Origin: Candidatus Gastranaerophilales bacterium
GTDB taxonomy: Bacteria > Cyanobacteriota > Vampirovibrionia > Gastranaerophilales > Gastranaerophilaceae
Assembly (NCBI GenBank): GCA_944326905.1
Contig: CALVFU010000017.1
Location: forward strand, 1 to 32,864
DNA length: 32,864 nt
Direction of reading: 5' to 3'
Part shown: piece after piece, positions 23,417-30,923 of the stretch
Position numbering within the stretch: the first letter of the stretch is position 1
How the letters are laid out: every line of letters begins with the position of its first letter
Position numbers and translations under genes: made by a program
Notes under the pieces: generated by a model
Seen by the model: the letters and a program-made list of their open reading frames with translations, nothing else
Told to the model about the DNA's origin: nothing
Databases searched by the model: none

Positions 23417-24721
23417 ATGACAGACTTTAGCAAAATTTCAAAAGCTGTAAGAGCAGCAATCGAACGCATTGGAGGAGAAAACAAAAAAATTGACACCAAG
23501 AAAGAAGTAATGGAATTGGGTCAATGGCTTAACGGCAACAGGAATTCAATGGGAAGGGCGGAAGTAGAGTTCGTCGAAGGTTTTATTATTGAACGCTCTT
23601 TTGATGTAGCCAAAAAAGAACATGAAGAAAACGGAACAAAAGCAGCCGCAAAAGAAATTGCAAGAATTTTAAAATCACCGGGACCGAATAAGAAAACGCT
23701 AGATTCGCCGGTAGAAGCACAGGCACTTGCGACTCTTCTAGCGTTTCCACCTGCAGATTTCAATCAGACAGACCTTGAGTATATAAAGTTCTTACTTGGG
23801 TATAACGGATTTGGGTATATGGTTCCGCAGCAAAGTTATGGAGAAGTAGCGCCGGTAGAATCAGCAGCATCAGCTCAGCAAGCACAAAGTGAAATACCGT
23901 CAACCGAATCGAAAAATGCAGCACCAGATGTACAGTCTAAAAAATCAATTCTGCCGCCGGCTCCAAATATAGCGCCGGAGCCAATACAAGATACACCGCC
24001 GGAAAAAATTCCAGATGTTCCATCAGAAGAACCTCAAACAAGAAAACCAGCGCCAACTGATCCTATAGAGCAGCCCGAGCCGACACTCCCGGAAGAACAA
24101 CCAGACTCCGCTGTTCCAGCAGAACCTATTTCCCCTAAAACACTATCTGAGGCTGGAAGAGCAGAAGGTGCAGCCTTAGCATCACAACTTTTAACCGCAT
24201 TTGATAATACTATTACTGATAATAAGGACGTTAGAGATATCCTTTCAAAAGTAAATCCTGAAAATGCTTACACCTTCTTAACAGGTATCACTAAAGGATT
24301 GGATAAGGGCTTAAACGTAAGCGTTCTAAAAAATATTTCAGATGTATTAGACAGACTATCATACAAAGATACATTGCACGTTATGCAATCACTAGAGCAG
24401 CAGGCAAATAACCTGGGGCTGAAAGATACACCTGCAATTCAGGCGCTCGCGCAGGAAAATAAAAGAATAGCAGCAATTGTTAAAGAAAATCCTAAAGAAG
24501 ATCCGTCTATGGCAACTGCAAAATATTCAGACAGTATTATTCAGGCAGCACTTGATGAAATATCAAAAGCAGTTGATGGTAAAGTTCCTGAAAGGAAAGA
24601 AGAGACACCTGCAGAGAACAATGGTGGCACTGACATAGGTGAAATTGCCACAAATATGGCACTTAGTCCATTTGGCTTAGGTGGCGCAGGGCTAAGGAAA
24701 ATTATAAATTCTGATGAATAA
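23417..24721 (+). CDS. Hypothetical protein with Pro/Glu-rich linker, 434 aa
   Basis: Not recognised. AAAGGAG lies upstream of the ATG. Residues 1-140 are charged and helical (KAVRAAIERIGG, EVEFVEGFIIERSFDVAKKE). Residues about 150-245 form a Pro/Glu-rich linker holding one copy of the repeat found in the previous gene (ILPPAPNIAPEPIQDTPPE). Residues about 245-390 are helical again (EAGRAEGAALASQLLTAF, DVLDRLSYKDTLHVMQSLEQ). The C-terminus is Gly-rich and mildly hydrophobic. No signal peptide is evident. The 61 nt shared with the upstream gene suggest recent exchange between the two; a joint structural role is inference. Confidence 0.7.
   Translation: MTDFSKISKAVRAAIERIGGENKKIDTKKEVMELGQWLNGNRNSMGRAEVEFVEGFIIERSFDVAKKEHEENGTKAAAKEIARILKSPGPNKKTLDSPVEAQALATLLAFPPADFNQTDLEYIKFLLGYNGFGYMVPQQSYGEVAPVESAASAQQAQSEIPSTESKNAAPDVQSKKSILPPAPNIAPEPIQDTPPEKIPDVPSEEPQTRKPAPTDPIEQPEPTLPEEQPDSAVPAEPISPKTLSEAGRAEGAALASQLLTAFDNTITDNKDVRDILSKVNPENAYTFLTGITKGLDKGLNVSVLKNISDVLDRLSYKDTLHVMQSLEQQANNLGLKDTPAIQALAQENKRIAAIVKENPKEDPSMATAKYSDSIIQAALDEISKAVDGKVPERKEETPAENNGGTDIGEIATNMALSPFGLGGAGLRKIINSDE
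23946..24006 (+). repeat. 61-nt copy of the upstream gene's repeat
   Basis: Identical over 61 nt to 22865-22925 in the preceding gene and in the same codon phase, including third positions. Sequence on both sides diverges at once. Confidence 0.9.
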
Positions 24722-24737
24722 TGCAAAGTTATTTACT

Positions 24738-24769
24738 GCCGGGACTTAATAAATAAGTCCCGGCTTTTT
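24738..24769 (+). terminator. Rho-independent terminator
   Basis: A perfect 11-bp stem (GCCGGGACTTA at 24738-24748, TAAGTCCCGGC at 24754-24764) has a 5-nt loop and is followed by TTTTTA. It ends the plus-strand gene at 24721. The hairpin also lies just beyond the queA stop, but without a T-tract on that strand. Confidence 0.92.
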
Positions 24770-24770
24770 A

Positions 24771-25817
24771 TTAATCAATAAACATGCAGTCACCATAACT
24801 GTAAAACCGATATTTATTTTCAATAGCTTCTTTATATGCCTCCATAATAAACTCACGCCCTGCAAGTGCGGATACAAGCATTAAAAGTGTAGATTTCGGC
24901 AGGTGAAAATTTGTAATCAGACTGTCTACAACCTTAAATTCATAGGGCGGGTAAATAAATAATGTAGAGGAAGAGCGGCACTCTTTTATTTCTCCAAACT
25001 GTTTATATGCTGTCTCAAGTGTTCTTACGGAAGTCGTTCCTACAGCTATTAATTTTTTACCTTCGGCTTTCGACTGATTGATTAATTTAGCGGTTTCAGA
25101 AGAAATCTCAAAAATTTCGCTATCCATTTTATGTTCTTCAACAACATCACACTTAACAGGTCTAAAAGTACCAAGCCCGACATTTAATGTTACATAGCCG
25201 ATTTGAATACCTTTTGCATTAAGCTTATTTAAAATTTCAGCAGTAAAATGGAGCCCTGCTGTTGGTGCAGCAACAGAACCTTCTTTTTTTGCATATACTG
25301 TTTGATACCTTTCGTAATCAAGCTTTTTTAGCTCTTCAGGTGTCATTTTGCGCTCAATATAAGGCGGGAGCGGTACATTACCCGCCCGTGATAGAATATC
25401 ATAAATATCACCTTCATACTCAAGATAAATATTCCATTTACCGTCATCTTCTGCAGGTGATAAGATTTCAACACTTAATTCCTCGCTTATTATTAATTTT
25501 GTGCCGGACTTAACCCGCTTAGACGGTTTAATAAGAGCTTCCCAATGGTGCTGCGCTTTTTCTTTGAGCAGAAATACTTCTATCTTTGCGCCGGTATCCT
25601 TGTAACCATATAGTCTTGCTGGGATTACTCTTGTATTGTTAAGTATAAGTATTGAGTTATCATTAATTAAATCTACAATATCTTTAAAAATGTGATGATT
25701 GATTTTTTTATCTTTACGGTTTAATACCATCATACGCGACAAATCCCGCTTGTCAGCAGGGACTTGAGCTATCAATTCTTCCGGCAGATTGTAATCAAAA
25801 TCACTTACAAGCATCAT
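24771..25817 (-). CDS. queA: S-adenosylmethionine:tRNA ribosyltransferase-isomerase
   Basis: Transfers and rearranges the ribosyl group of SAM onto preQ1 in tRNA to make epoxyqueuosine. It is 348 aa, full length. SDFDYNLPEELIAQVPADKRDLSRMMVL at the N-terminus, VAAPTAGLHFT, NVGLGTFRPV and NFHLPKSTLLMLVSALAG are signatures. Two ATG codons are adjacent (25817 and 25814). The first overlaps the yidC stop as ATGA, so translation is probably coupled. No other queuosine gene is present nearby. Confidence 0.96.
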   Translation of the reverse strand: MMLVSDFDYNLPEELIAQVPADKRDLSRMMVLNRKDKKINHHIFKDIVDLINDNSILILNNTRVIPARLYGYKDTGAKIEVFLLKEKAQHHWEALIKPSKRVKSGTKLIISEELSVEILSPAEDDGKWNIYLEYEGDIYDILSRAGNVPLPPYIERKMTPEELKKLDYERYQTVYAKKEGSVAAPTAGLHFTAEILNKLNAKGIQIGYVTLNVGLGTFRPVKCDVVEEHKMDSEIFEISSETAKLINQSKAEGKKLIAVGTTSVRTLETAYKQFGEIKECRSSSTLFIYPPYEFKVVDSLITNFHLPKSTLLMLVSALAGREFIMEAYKEAIENKYRFYSYGDCMFID

Positions 25818-26896
25818 TCTTTCGCCTGAATTTTCTTTGCATTCTTTAAGTCATCATCATCAATGACTTCTGCTTTTTTATGGTCTTCTGCTTCAAGCTG
25901 TTTATTAATAGCAATAGTTTGAAGCACTTGGAATACATTGCTTGAAATTAAGTAGAGCAGAACCCCTGCCGGAATAGGAATAATTACAAACGTAAACATG
26001 AGCATAATCGGCATAAAAGTATTCATTGATTTTTGCATCGCTTTTTGCGCTTCGTCCATTTCCTGACCTTTAGTCATAGACATCATCGCTTTTTGAGACG
26101 CAAGCATTGTTAAGCCAAAAAGAATAATCAGCAATAGTACATCGTAATGGAAGGCTGTTTGAACTTCTTTTGTCGGAACAGTTGCTGTTAATATTCCTCC
26201 TTTACGTTCAAATGTAAGAGTTTCCGTTTCCTTTGTCTGCAAGTCAGTAACATCTATATCTGCCTTTTCAATACTGTCTAATTGGCTGAATTTGAGATTT
26301 AAATTATCAAGACTTACCTTAAAATCTACAGGCTCCCCTGGAGTCAATTCTCCTTGAACTTCAACAGCTTTATTCGGTTTAGTGATTTTTACATTGTCAA
26401 GCACTTCATCTTTAAGGTAAACTTTTGCAACTTTACCTGTCATAAAAGTATCGTACTTGGAAACGCCTAATGTTCCGTCTTGAGAGATACCAGCACTGGT
26501 TTTGAGCGTCGAATCGAGTCTTTTTATAAATAGAAACTGGGAATCACCAGCAAGCTGAATAAACTGCGGGCTCATAAGAGCAGAGTATAACAGGATGAAA
26601 ACAGGCATTTGTACAAGCAGCGGAAAACATCCTGCCATTGGATTAAATTTATGTTCTTTATAAAAATCCATCATTTTTCGCTGCATGGTCTGCGGATCAT
26701 TTTTATAACGTTCCTGTATAGCTTTCATTTTAGGCTGAAGTTTCTGCATCATACGCATTGATCGCTGCTGAGAAACTCCAAGCGGCCACAATACAGCTCT
26801 TACAATAATAGTTAAGATTATAATACCGACACCATACCCTGCAAAAGAGCCCAGTGCTTTTAGTACATCTATAGTAAAATTCGTTGCAAATTCCAT
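25814..26896 (-). CDS. yidC: Membrane protein insertase YidC with long inter-helix insert
   Basis: Inserts and folds membrane proteins. It is 360 aa. TM1 is about residues 20-40 and includes the conserved groove arginine R33 (TIIVRAVLWPL). A basic cytoplasmic hairpin loop follows (QRSMRMMQKLQPKMK, FYKEHKFNPMAGCFPLLVQ). TM2 is at about 92-108, TM3 at 251-267 and the last pair at 293-328. Residues 118-250 form a roughly 130-residue extracytoplasmic insert between TM2 and TM3. There is no large N-terminal P1 domain of the proteobacterial kind. The C-terminus is charged. It is first of a pair with queA; rnpA and jag are not adjacent. Confidence 0.93.
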   Translation of the reverse strand: MEFATNFTIDVLKALGSFAGYGVGIIILTIIVRAVLWPLGVSQQRSMRMMQKLQPKMKAIQERYKNDPQTMQRKMMDFYKEHKFNPMAGCFPLLVQMPVFILLYSALMSPQFIQLAGDSQFLFIKRLDSTLKTSAGISQDGTLGVSKYDTFMTGKVAKVYLKDEVLDNVKITKPNKAVEVQGELTPGEPVDFKVSLDNLNLKFSQLDSIEKADIDVTDLQTKETETLTFERKGGILTATVPTKEVQTAFHYDVLLLIILFGLTMLASQKAMMSMTKGQEMDEAQKAMQKSMNTFMPIMLMFTFVIIPIPAGVLLYLISSNVFQVLQTIAINKQLEAEDHKKAEVIDDDDLKNAKKIQAKE

Positions 26897-26930
26897 AAAT
26901 TTACCTTCTCTCCATTAAGTCACCAATTAA

Positions 26931-26959
26931 ACGATAACTTAAAGGAAAAGCCAAGTCAA
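26931..26959 (-). promoter_or_regulatory. Candidate yidC-queA promoter
   Basis: On the minus strand there is TTGACT (26954-26959), a 17-nt spacer and TATCGT (26931-26936). The -10 is imperfect. It is divergent from the icd promoter, with about 50 nt between them. Confidence 0.45.
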
Positions 26960-27005
26960 CAAAACTAAAAGCAGTTGTAAATATATGTAAAATCCATTTT
27001 CCTTA

Positions 27006-27014
27006 TGATATAAT
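27006..27014 (+). promoter_or_regulatory. icd operon promoter (extended -10)
   Basis: TGATATAAT is an extended -10 element with a weak -35, the same form as the dapL promoter in this window. The predicted start is near 27021, leaving a short leader with the AGAGGA ribosome site before the ATG at 27036. Confidence 0.55.
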
Positions 27015-27035
27015 ACTTAAAAAAAAGAGGAACTT

Positions 27036-28034
27036 ATGAAAACAATTACACTAATACAAGGTGATGGAATTGGACCTGAAATAACAAGTGCTGCCGTAAA
27101 AATCATTGATGCTGCCGGTGTCAAAATAGATTGGGATGTACAGACTGCAGGCGCTGATGTTATAGATAAAGAAGGCTCTCCGCTGCCTATGCGTGTAATA
27201 CAATCGGTAAGAAAAAACGGAACAGCTCTTAAATCGCCTGTTACAACTCCCATCGGCAAAGGTTTCCGCTCTGTAAACGTTACGTTGAGAAAAGAACTTG
27301 ACTTGTATGCAAATCTTCGTCCCTGCTGTAATATCCCATCAGTAAAAACGAGATATGAGAATGTAGATATAGTAGTCGTACGTGAAAATACTGAGGACTT
27401 ATACGCTGGTGTTGAAGAGATGATAAATAAAGATACCGCGCACAGTATAAAAATTATTACACGGCAAGCCTCCGAAAGAATTGCAAAATTTGCGTTTGAA
27501 TATGCGCTAAAAAATAACCGCAGTTTGGTTTCAGCGGTTACAAAAGCAAATATATGCAAACTATCTGACGGGTTATTTTTAGAAGCAGCACGTCGTATTG
27601 CTTCTGAATATCCTAATATACAATATAAAGAAATTCTCGTTGATAACTGCTGCATGCAGCTTGTCCAAAACCCAGGACAGTTTGATGTCCTCCTCCTGCC
27701 AAATCTATACGGTGACATTGTATCAGATCTTACAGCAGGACTCATCGGCGGATTAGGAGTTGCCCAAGGCGCTAATATTGGTGAAAATTGTGCAGTATTT
27801 GAACCTGTACATGGTTCGGCTCCAGATATTGCAGGACAAAACAAAGCTAATCCTACCGCGATTATCTTAAGTGCGGTTGAAATGCTCAACTATATTAATG
27901 AAAACAAAAAAGCTGCAATGATTAAAAATGCATTATTTAAAACATTTAAAGATGGTATTTTTACCGCTGATTTAGGCGGAACATCTTCATGCACAGGATT
28001 TACAGATGCGATTATTAAAAACTTACAGGAGTAA
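27036..28034 (+). CDS. Isocitrate dehydrogenase, NAD-type
   Basis: A 332-aa member of the isocitrate/isopropylmalate dehydrogenase family. GDGIGPEI is at the N-terminus. GFRSVNVTLRKELDLYANLRP is the substrate loop with the Ser and Arg residues of isocitrate enzymes, and RENTEDLYAGVE follows. LLLPNLYGDIVSDLTAGLIGG carries the metal-binding Asp. In HGSAPDIAGQNKANP, Asp264-Ile265 replace the Lys-Tyr that select NADP in E. coli Icd, so NAD is the expected cofactor. It yields 2-oxoglutarate. Homoisocitrate or isopropylmalate activity is less likely given the loop. AGAGGA precedes the ATG. First of three plus-strand genes. Confidence 0.88.
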   Translation: MKTITLIQGDGIGPEITSAAVKIIDAAGVKIDWDVQTAGADVIDKEGSPLPMRVIQSVRKNGTALKSPVTTPIGKGFRSVNVTLRKELDLYANLRPCCNIPSVKTRYENVDIVVVRENTEDLYAGVEEMINKDTAHSIKIITRQASERIAKFAFEYALKNNRSLVSAVTKANICKLSDGLFLEAARRIASEYPNIQYKEILVDNCCMQLVQNPGQFDVLLLPNLYGDIVSDLTAGLIGGLGVAQGANIGENCAVFEPVHGSAPDIAGQNKANPTAIILSAVEMLNYINENKKAAMIKNALFKTFKDGIFTADLGGTSSCTGFTDAIIKNLQE

Positions 28035-28037
28035 TTT

Positions 28038-28625
28038 ATGACGGTATTAGATAAAACAGTTAAATTTGATCCGGGATGGGGCAGGCATGTCCTTGTTTAT
28101 TCAGGTACTGTTGAGTACTTGTATCAAGATATTAACAAGTTTAAAAACTTAAGCCAGCGCAGCTTTAAGTTTAAGCAGTATTTTCCTAAAATAGTTACTG
28201 TCCTTGAAAATAACATTGGTTTTTATTTGGGATGTTTGCTATGGGCGGTTTATTTGAAAAATAGCGGGGAGGCAGAATTTAGCGGTAATCACTGTTTGGG
28301 GCGCGAGTATAACGAAGAAAACCCTGATTTGGAAATAGATTACATTATCACAAGTATTGATAAGCTCAAAAATGATTACAAATATTATACCGGCAAATCT
28401 ACTGATTTCCCTGAAGTATACAAGTTGATTCTTATTACATATAACGAATTTGAAGTAATAAACAAAGGCTTTACAGAAACAAAAAATATCAGTGATCTTA
28501 AACTGCCTGCAAACCTTAAAATACCATCAAACGAGGATTTATCAAAAATAAACGCTTCAATAGAAGCCGTTGTTGAATCAGGAAAGCTGGAAGATCTCAT
28601 CCCGCTTGCAGATACAATCTTATAG
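28038..28625 (+). CDS. Hypothetical protein, 195 aa
   Basis: Not recognised. It starts 3 nt after the isocitrate dehydrogenase stop, overlapping its ribosome site (ACAGGAGTAA), and ends 7 nt before the adenine deaminase gene, so it is almost certainly co-transcribed. The sequence is soluble with alternating aromatic and charged residues: FDPGWGRHVLVYSGTVEYLYQ near the N-terminus, and NNIGFYLGCLLWAVYLK, which is the only hydrophobic stretch and is probably a buried helix. The C-terminus is helical. No catalytic motif was found. Confidence 0.7.
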   Translation: MTVLDKTVKFDPGWGRHVLVYSGTVEYLYQDINKFKNLSQRSFKFKQYFPKIVTVLENNIGFYLGCLLWAVYLKNSGEAEFSGNHCLGREYNEENPDLEIDYIITSIDKLKNDYKYYTGKSTDFPEVYKLILITYNEFEVINKGFTETKNISDLKLPANLKIPSNEDLSKINASIEAVVESGKLEDLIPLADTIL

Positions 28626-28632
28626 GTGAAGA

Positions 28633-30381
28633 ATGGAACGAGAACGTATAATAAATAGTGCCAGAGGGATAGAAAAAGCAGACCTTGTTATTAAAAATGC
28701 TAATGTCGTAAATGTTTTGACAGAAGAAATTTACCTTGCAGATATCGCAATAACAAAAGGTATAATTGCAGGAGTAGGTAAAGATTACTCGGGGATAAAA
28801 GAAATTGATGTTCAAGGTAAATTTGTGTCACCATCATTTATTGATGGTCATGTGCACCTTGAAAGCTCAATGCTTCTGCCCTCTGAGTTCGCAAAACTTG
28901 TTGTACCTTCAGGCACTACAACCGTAATTGCAGATCCGCATGAAATATCTAACGTTCTTGGACTGCATGGGATAAGTTTTTTGAAAAGCGCCATAGAAGG
29001 GCTGCCTATGGATGTATACTGCATGCTCCCATCTTGTGTTCCTGCTACATCTTTTGAGACCTCTGGCTTTGATTTACAAAGCTACGACTTATCAATGCTT
29101 ATAGACCGCCCTTGGATTTTAGGTCTAGCTGAGGTTATGAATTTTACAGGTGTTCTAAATAATGACCCGGTGGTTATTTCTAAAATAGAACTTGCCAGAA
29201 GGTATGATAAACGTATTGACGGACACGCACCTCAATTGAGCGGTAAAGACTTGTGTGCTTATGTAGCTGCTGGTGTTTCTTCTGATCACGAATGCACGAC
29301 TCCTGAAGAGGCTATAGAAAAATTAAGACTCGGAATGTACCTTATGATACGTGAAGGCTCTGCAGCAAAAGACCTTAAAGCACTTATTCCTGTCCTGCTT
29401 ACACACAATACTGATAAATGTATTTTTGTAACCGATGACAGACACCCGCAAGACTTGAAGCCGCATATTAATGGAATGATAAAAACTTGTGTAAAAGCAG
29501 GATTAAATCCTGTTAAAGCTATACGCATAGGAGGACTTAATACAGCTGAGTACTTTGGATTAAAAAATGTCGGTGCAATTGCTCCAGGCTACAAAGCTGA
29601 TTTGCTGGTACTTCCTGATTTGGAAAACTTTGAGCCAGAAATTGTAATTAAAAACGGAAATATAGCCGCCCAAAACGGAGAGTTGCTGCAGCAGCCGGGT
29701 GCAGGGCGGCAAGTAACGGCAAGAGGCTCTGTTAATGTAAGATGGATTGAGCGTTCTGATTTTAAGATAAAACCAACGCATATCGAAAAAGAAAACGGAA
29801 CGGTTGATATTAAAGCTATTCAAGTAATACCTAACCAGCTTATTACAGAAATTTACAGCGGTAAAGCCAGCTTAAATGACGGTTACGCCGAGCCTAATCT
29901 AAATGATGATATCCTTAAAATATGCGTAATAGAGCGCCATCGTGCATCAGGTAATATAGGACGCGGTTTCGTACGAGGATTTAACCTAAAGTCAGGAGCA
30001 ATGGCGTCAACAGTTGCTCACGATTCACATAATATGGTAATAATTGGTACTAACGATGAGGATATGTATCGTGCAGCTGTTCGACTTATTAAAATTCAAG
30101 GCGGGAAAGTTGTTGTGAATAACGGTGAAGTCATTGCAGAACTTCCACTGCCTATTGCAGGGTTAATCTCTGATAAGAATTATGATGAAGTTATTAAGTG
30201 CTGCGATGAACTAAACAAAGCAGCATCAAGCCTAGGATGTACACTTAATGATCCCTTTATGGCAATGGGTTTTCTCTCTCTCCCTGTAATCCCAAAACTT
30301 AAAATTACAGATAAAGGTGTTTTTGATACAGAAAAATTTGATTTTGTAGATATCTTCTCTAATATGTTACAAACTGTTTAA
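28633..30381 (+). CDS. ade: Adenine deaminase
   Basis: Hydrolyses adenine to hypoxanthine and ammonia in purine salvage. It is 582 aa, the length of the bacterial ade family. The amidohydrolase metal site begins at H73 and H75 in IDGHVHLESSM. VVPSGTTTVIADPHEISNV, DGHAPQLSGKDL, SSDHECTTPEEA and VTDDRHPQDL follow in the expected order. The C-terminal domain has GFNLKSGAMASTVAHDSHN, typical of this family. AGGTGAAG precedes the ATG. Its TAA stop overlaps that of the convergent Zn-ribbon gene. Confidence 0.95.
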   Translation: MERERIINSARGIEKADLVIKNANVVNVLTEEIYLADIAITKGIIAGVGKDYSGIKEIDVQGKFVSPSFIDGHVHLESSMLLPSEFAKLVVPSGTTTVIADPHEISNVLGLHGISFLKSAIEGLPMDVYCMLPSCVPATSFETSGFDLQSYDLSMLIDRPWILGLAEVMNFTGVLNNDPVVISKIELARRYDKRIDGHAPQLSGKDLCAYVAAGVSSDHECTTPEEAIEKLRLGMYLMIREGSAAKDLKALIPVLLTHNTDKCIFVTDDRHPQDLKPHINGMIKTCVKAGLNPVKAIRIGGLNTAEYFGLKNVGAIAPGYKADLLVLPDLENFEPEIVIKNGNIAAQNGELLQQPGAGRQVTARGSVNVRWIERSDFKIKPTHIEKENGTVDIKAIQVIPNQLITEIYSGKASLNDGYAEPNLNDDILKICVIERHRASGNIGRGFVRGFNLKSGAMASTVAHDSHNMVIIGTNDEDMYRAAVRLIKIQGGKVVVNNGEVIAELPLPIAGLISDKNYDEVIKCCDELNKAASSLGCTLNDPFMAMGFLSLPVIPKLKITDKGVFDTEKFDFVDIFSNMLQTV

Positions 30382-30794
30382 ATTTCATATTTTTTATCAA
30401 AAAACGGCAGGAATTGTAAAACAGAATGTTCGGCAAATTCCTCCTCTTGCCAGCACTGGGTTGTTCTGGTAAATGCTCCATCCTCCATTGCACGCTTTAT
30501 TAAAACTGCATAATTTATATTTACAAAATCAATCTTAGATAATTTTTCTAGATAAAAATCACTCCCGCCGCAATTATGACAAAATTTTTCAGCGGGAATG
30601 ATGCTATCACCCTTTTTCACGCTCTGCATCCTGACACCGCAGCACTTGCAGCGGGTTATGTACCACTCATTTACAATATATCTGCCGCAATCAGCACAAT
30701 ATTCACCATCAGACATTGGTGATACTTTATCATGCTGGCATTCGTGTTTTGGCATAAATCTGTAAAATAGTTCCAGAATTAAATTATTTATCAT
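30378..30794 (-). CDS. Zn-ribbon-containing hypothetical protein, 138 aa
   Basis: Three Cys pairs suggest metal-binding knuckles: CADC (33-36), CKCC (49-52) and CHNC (72-75), with an additional HECQH at 17-21. The C-terminal half (NYAVLIKRAMEDGAFTRTTQ, FAEHSVLQFLPFF) is helical. I do not recognise the family; it could bind nucleic acid or act as an adaptor. The stop shares the TTAA at 30378-30381 with the ade stop, the second such convergent pair in the window. Confidence 0.65.
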   Translation of the reverse strand: MINNLILELFYRFMPKHECQHDKVSPMSDGEYCADCGRYIVNEWYITRCKCCGVRMQSVKKGDSIIPAEKFCHNCGGSDFYLEKLSKIDFVNINYAVLIKRAMEDGAFTRTTQCWQEEEFAEHSVLQFLPFFDKKYEI

Positions 30795-30880
30795 TTTTAT
30801 AAGCTCCGTTTGATACTGTTTTAATGATAATTTACCCTAAGTCAATATTAATTATTTATAAACGAGAAAACAATTATAGT

Positions 30881-30899
30881 CCCCCCCCCGGGGGGGGGG
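30881..30899. other. C9G10 palindrome downstream of the pilin-like adhesin gene
   Basis: Nine C followed directly by ten G in an otherwise AT-rich intergenic region. On the minus strand it lies directly after the 17-nt post-stop motif of the adhesin gene, where the left paralogue has its terminator. It could fold as a pure G:C hairpin, but the T-tract of a standard terminator is missing (ACTATAATTG follows). An assembly or sequencing artefact must be considered. Confidence 0.7.
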
Positions 30900-30916
30900 A
30901 AGAGAGGTCAAATTTA
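30900..30916 (-). repeat. 17-nt post-stop motif, right copy
   Basis: On the minus strand this reads TAAATTTGACCTCTCTT, identical to 744-760. It starts 7 nt after the stop of the adhesin gene. The two copies are inverted relative to each other and about 30 kb apart. Confidence 0.8.
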
Positions 30917-30923
30917 ATTTACA

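Noticed and set aside
27017..27889. A 290-codon minus-strand frame opposite the isocitrate dehydrogenase gene
   Set aside because: It is antisense to a clear enzyme, has no ribosome site or recognisable protein features, and runs into the icd promoter.
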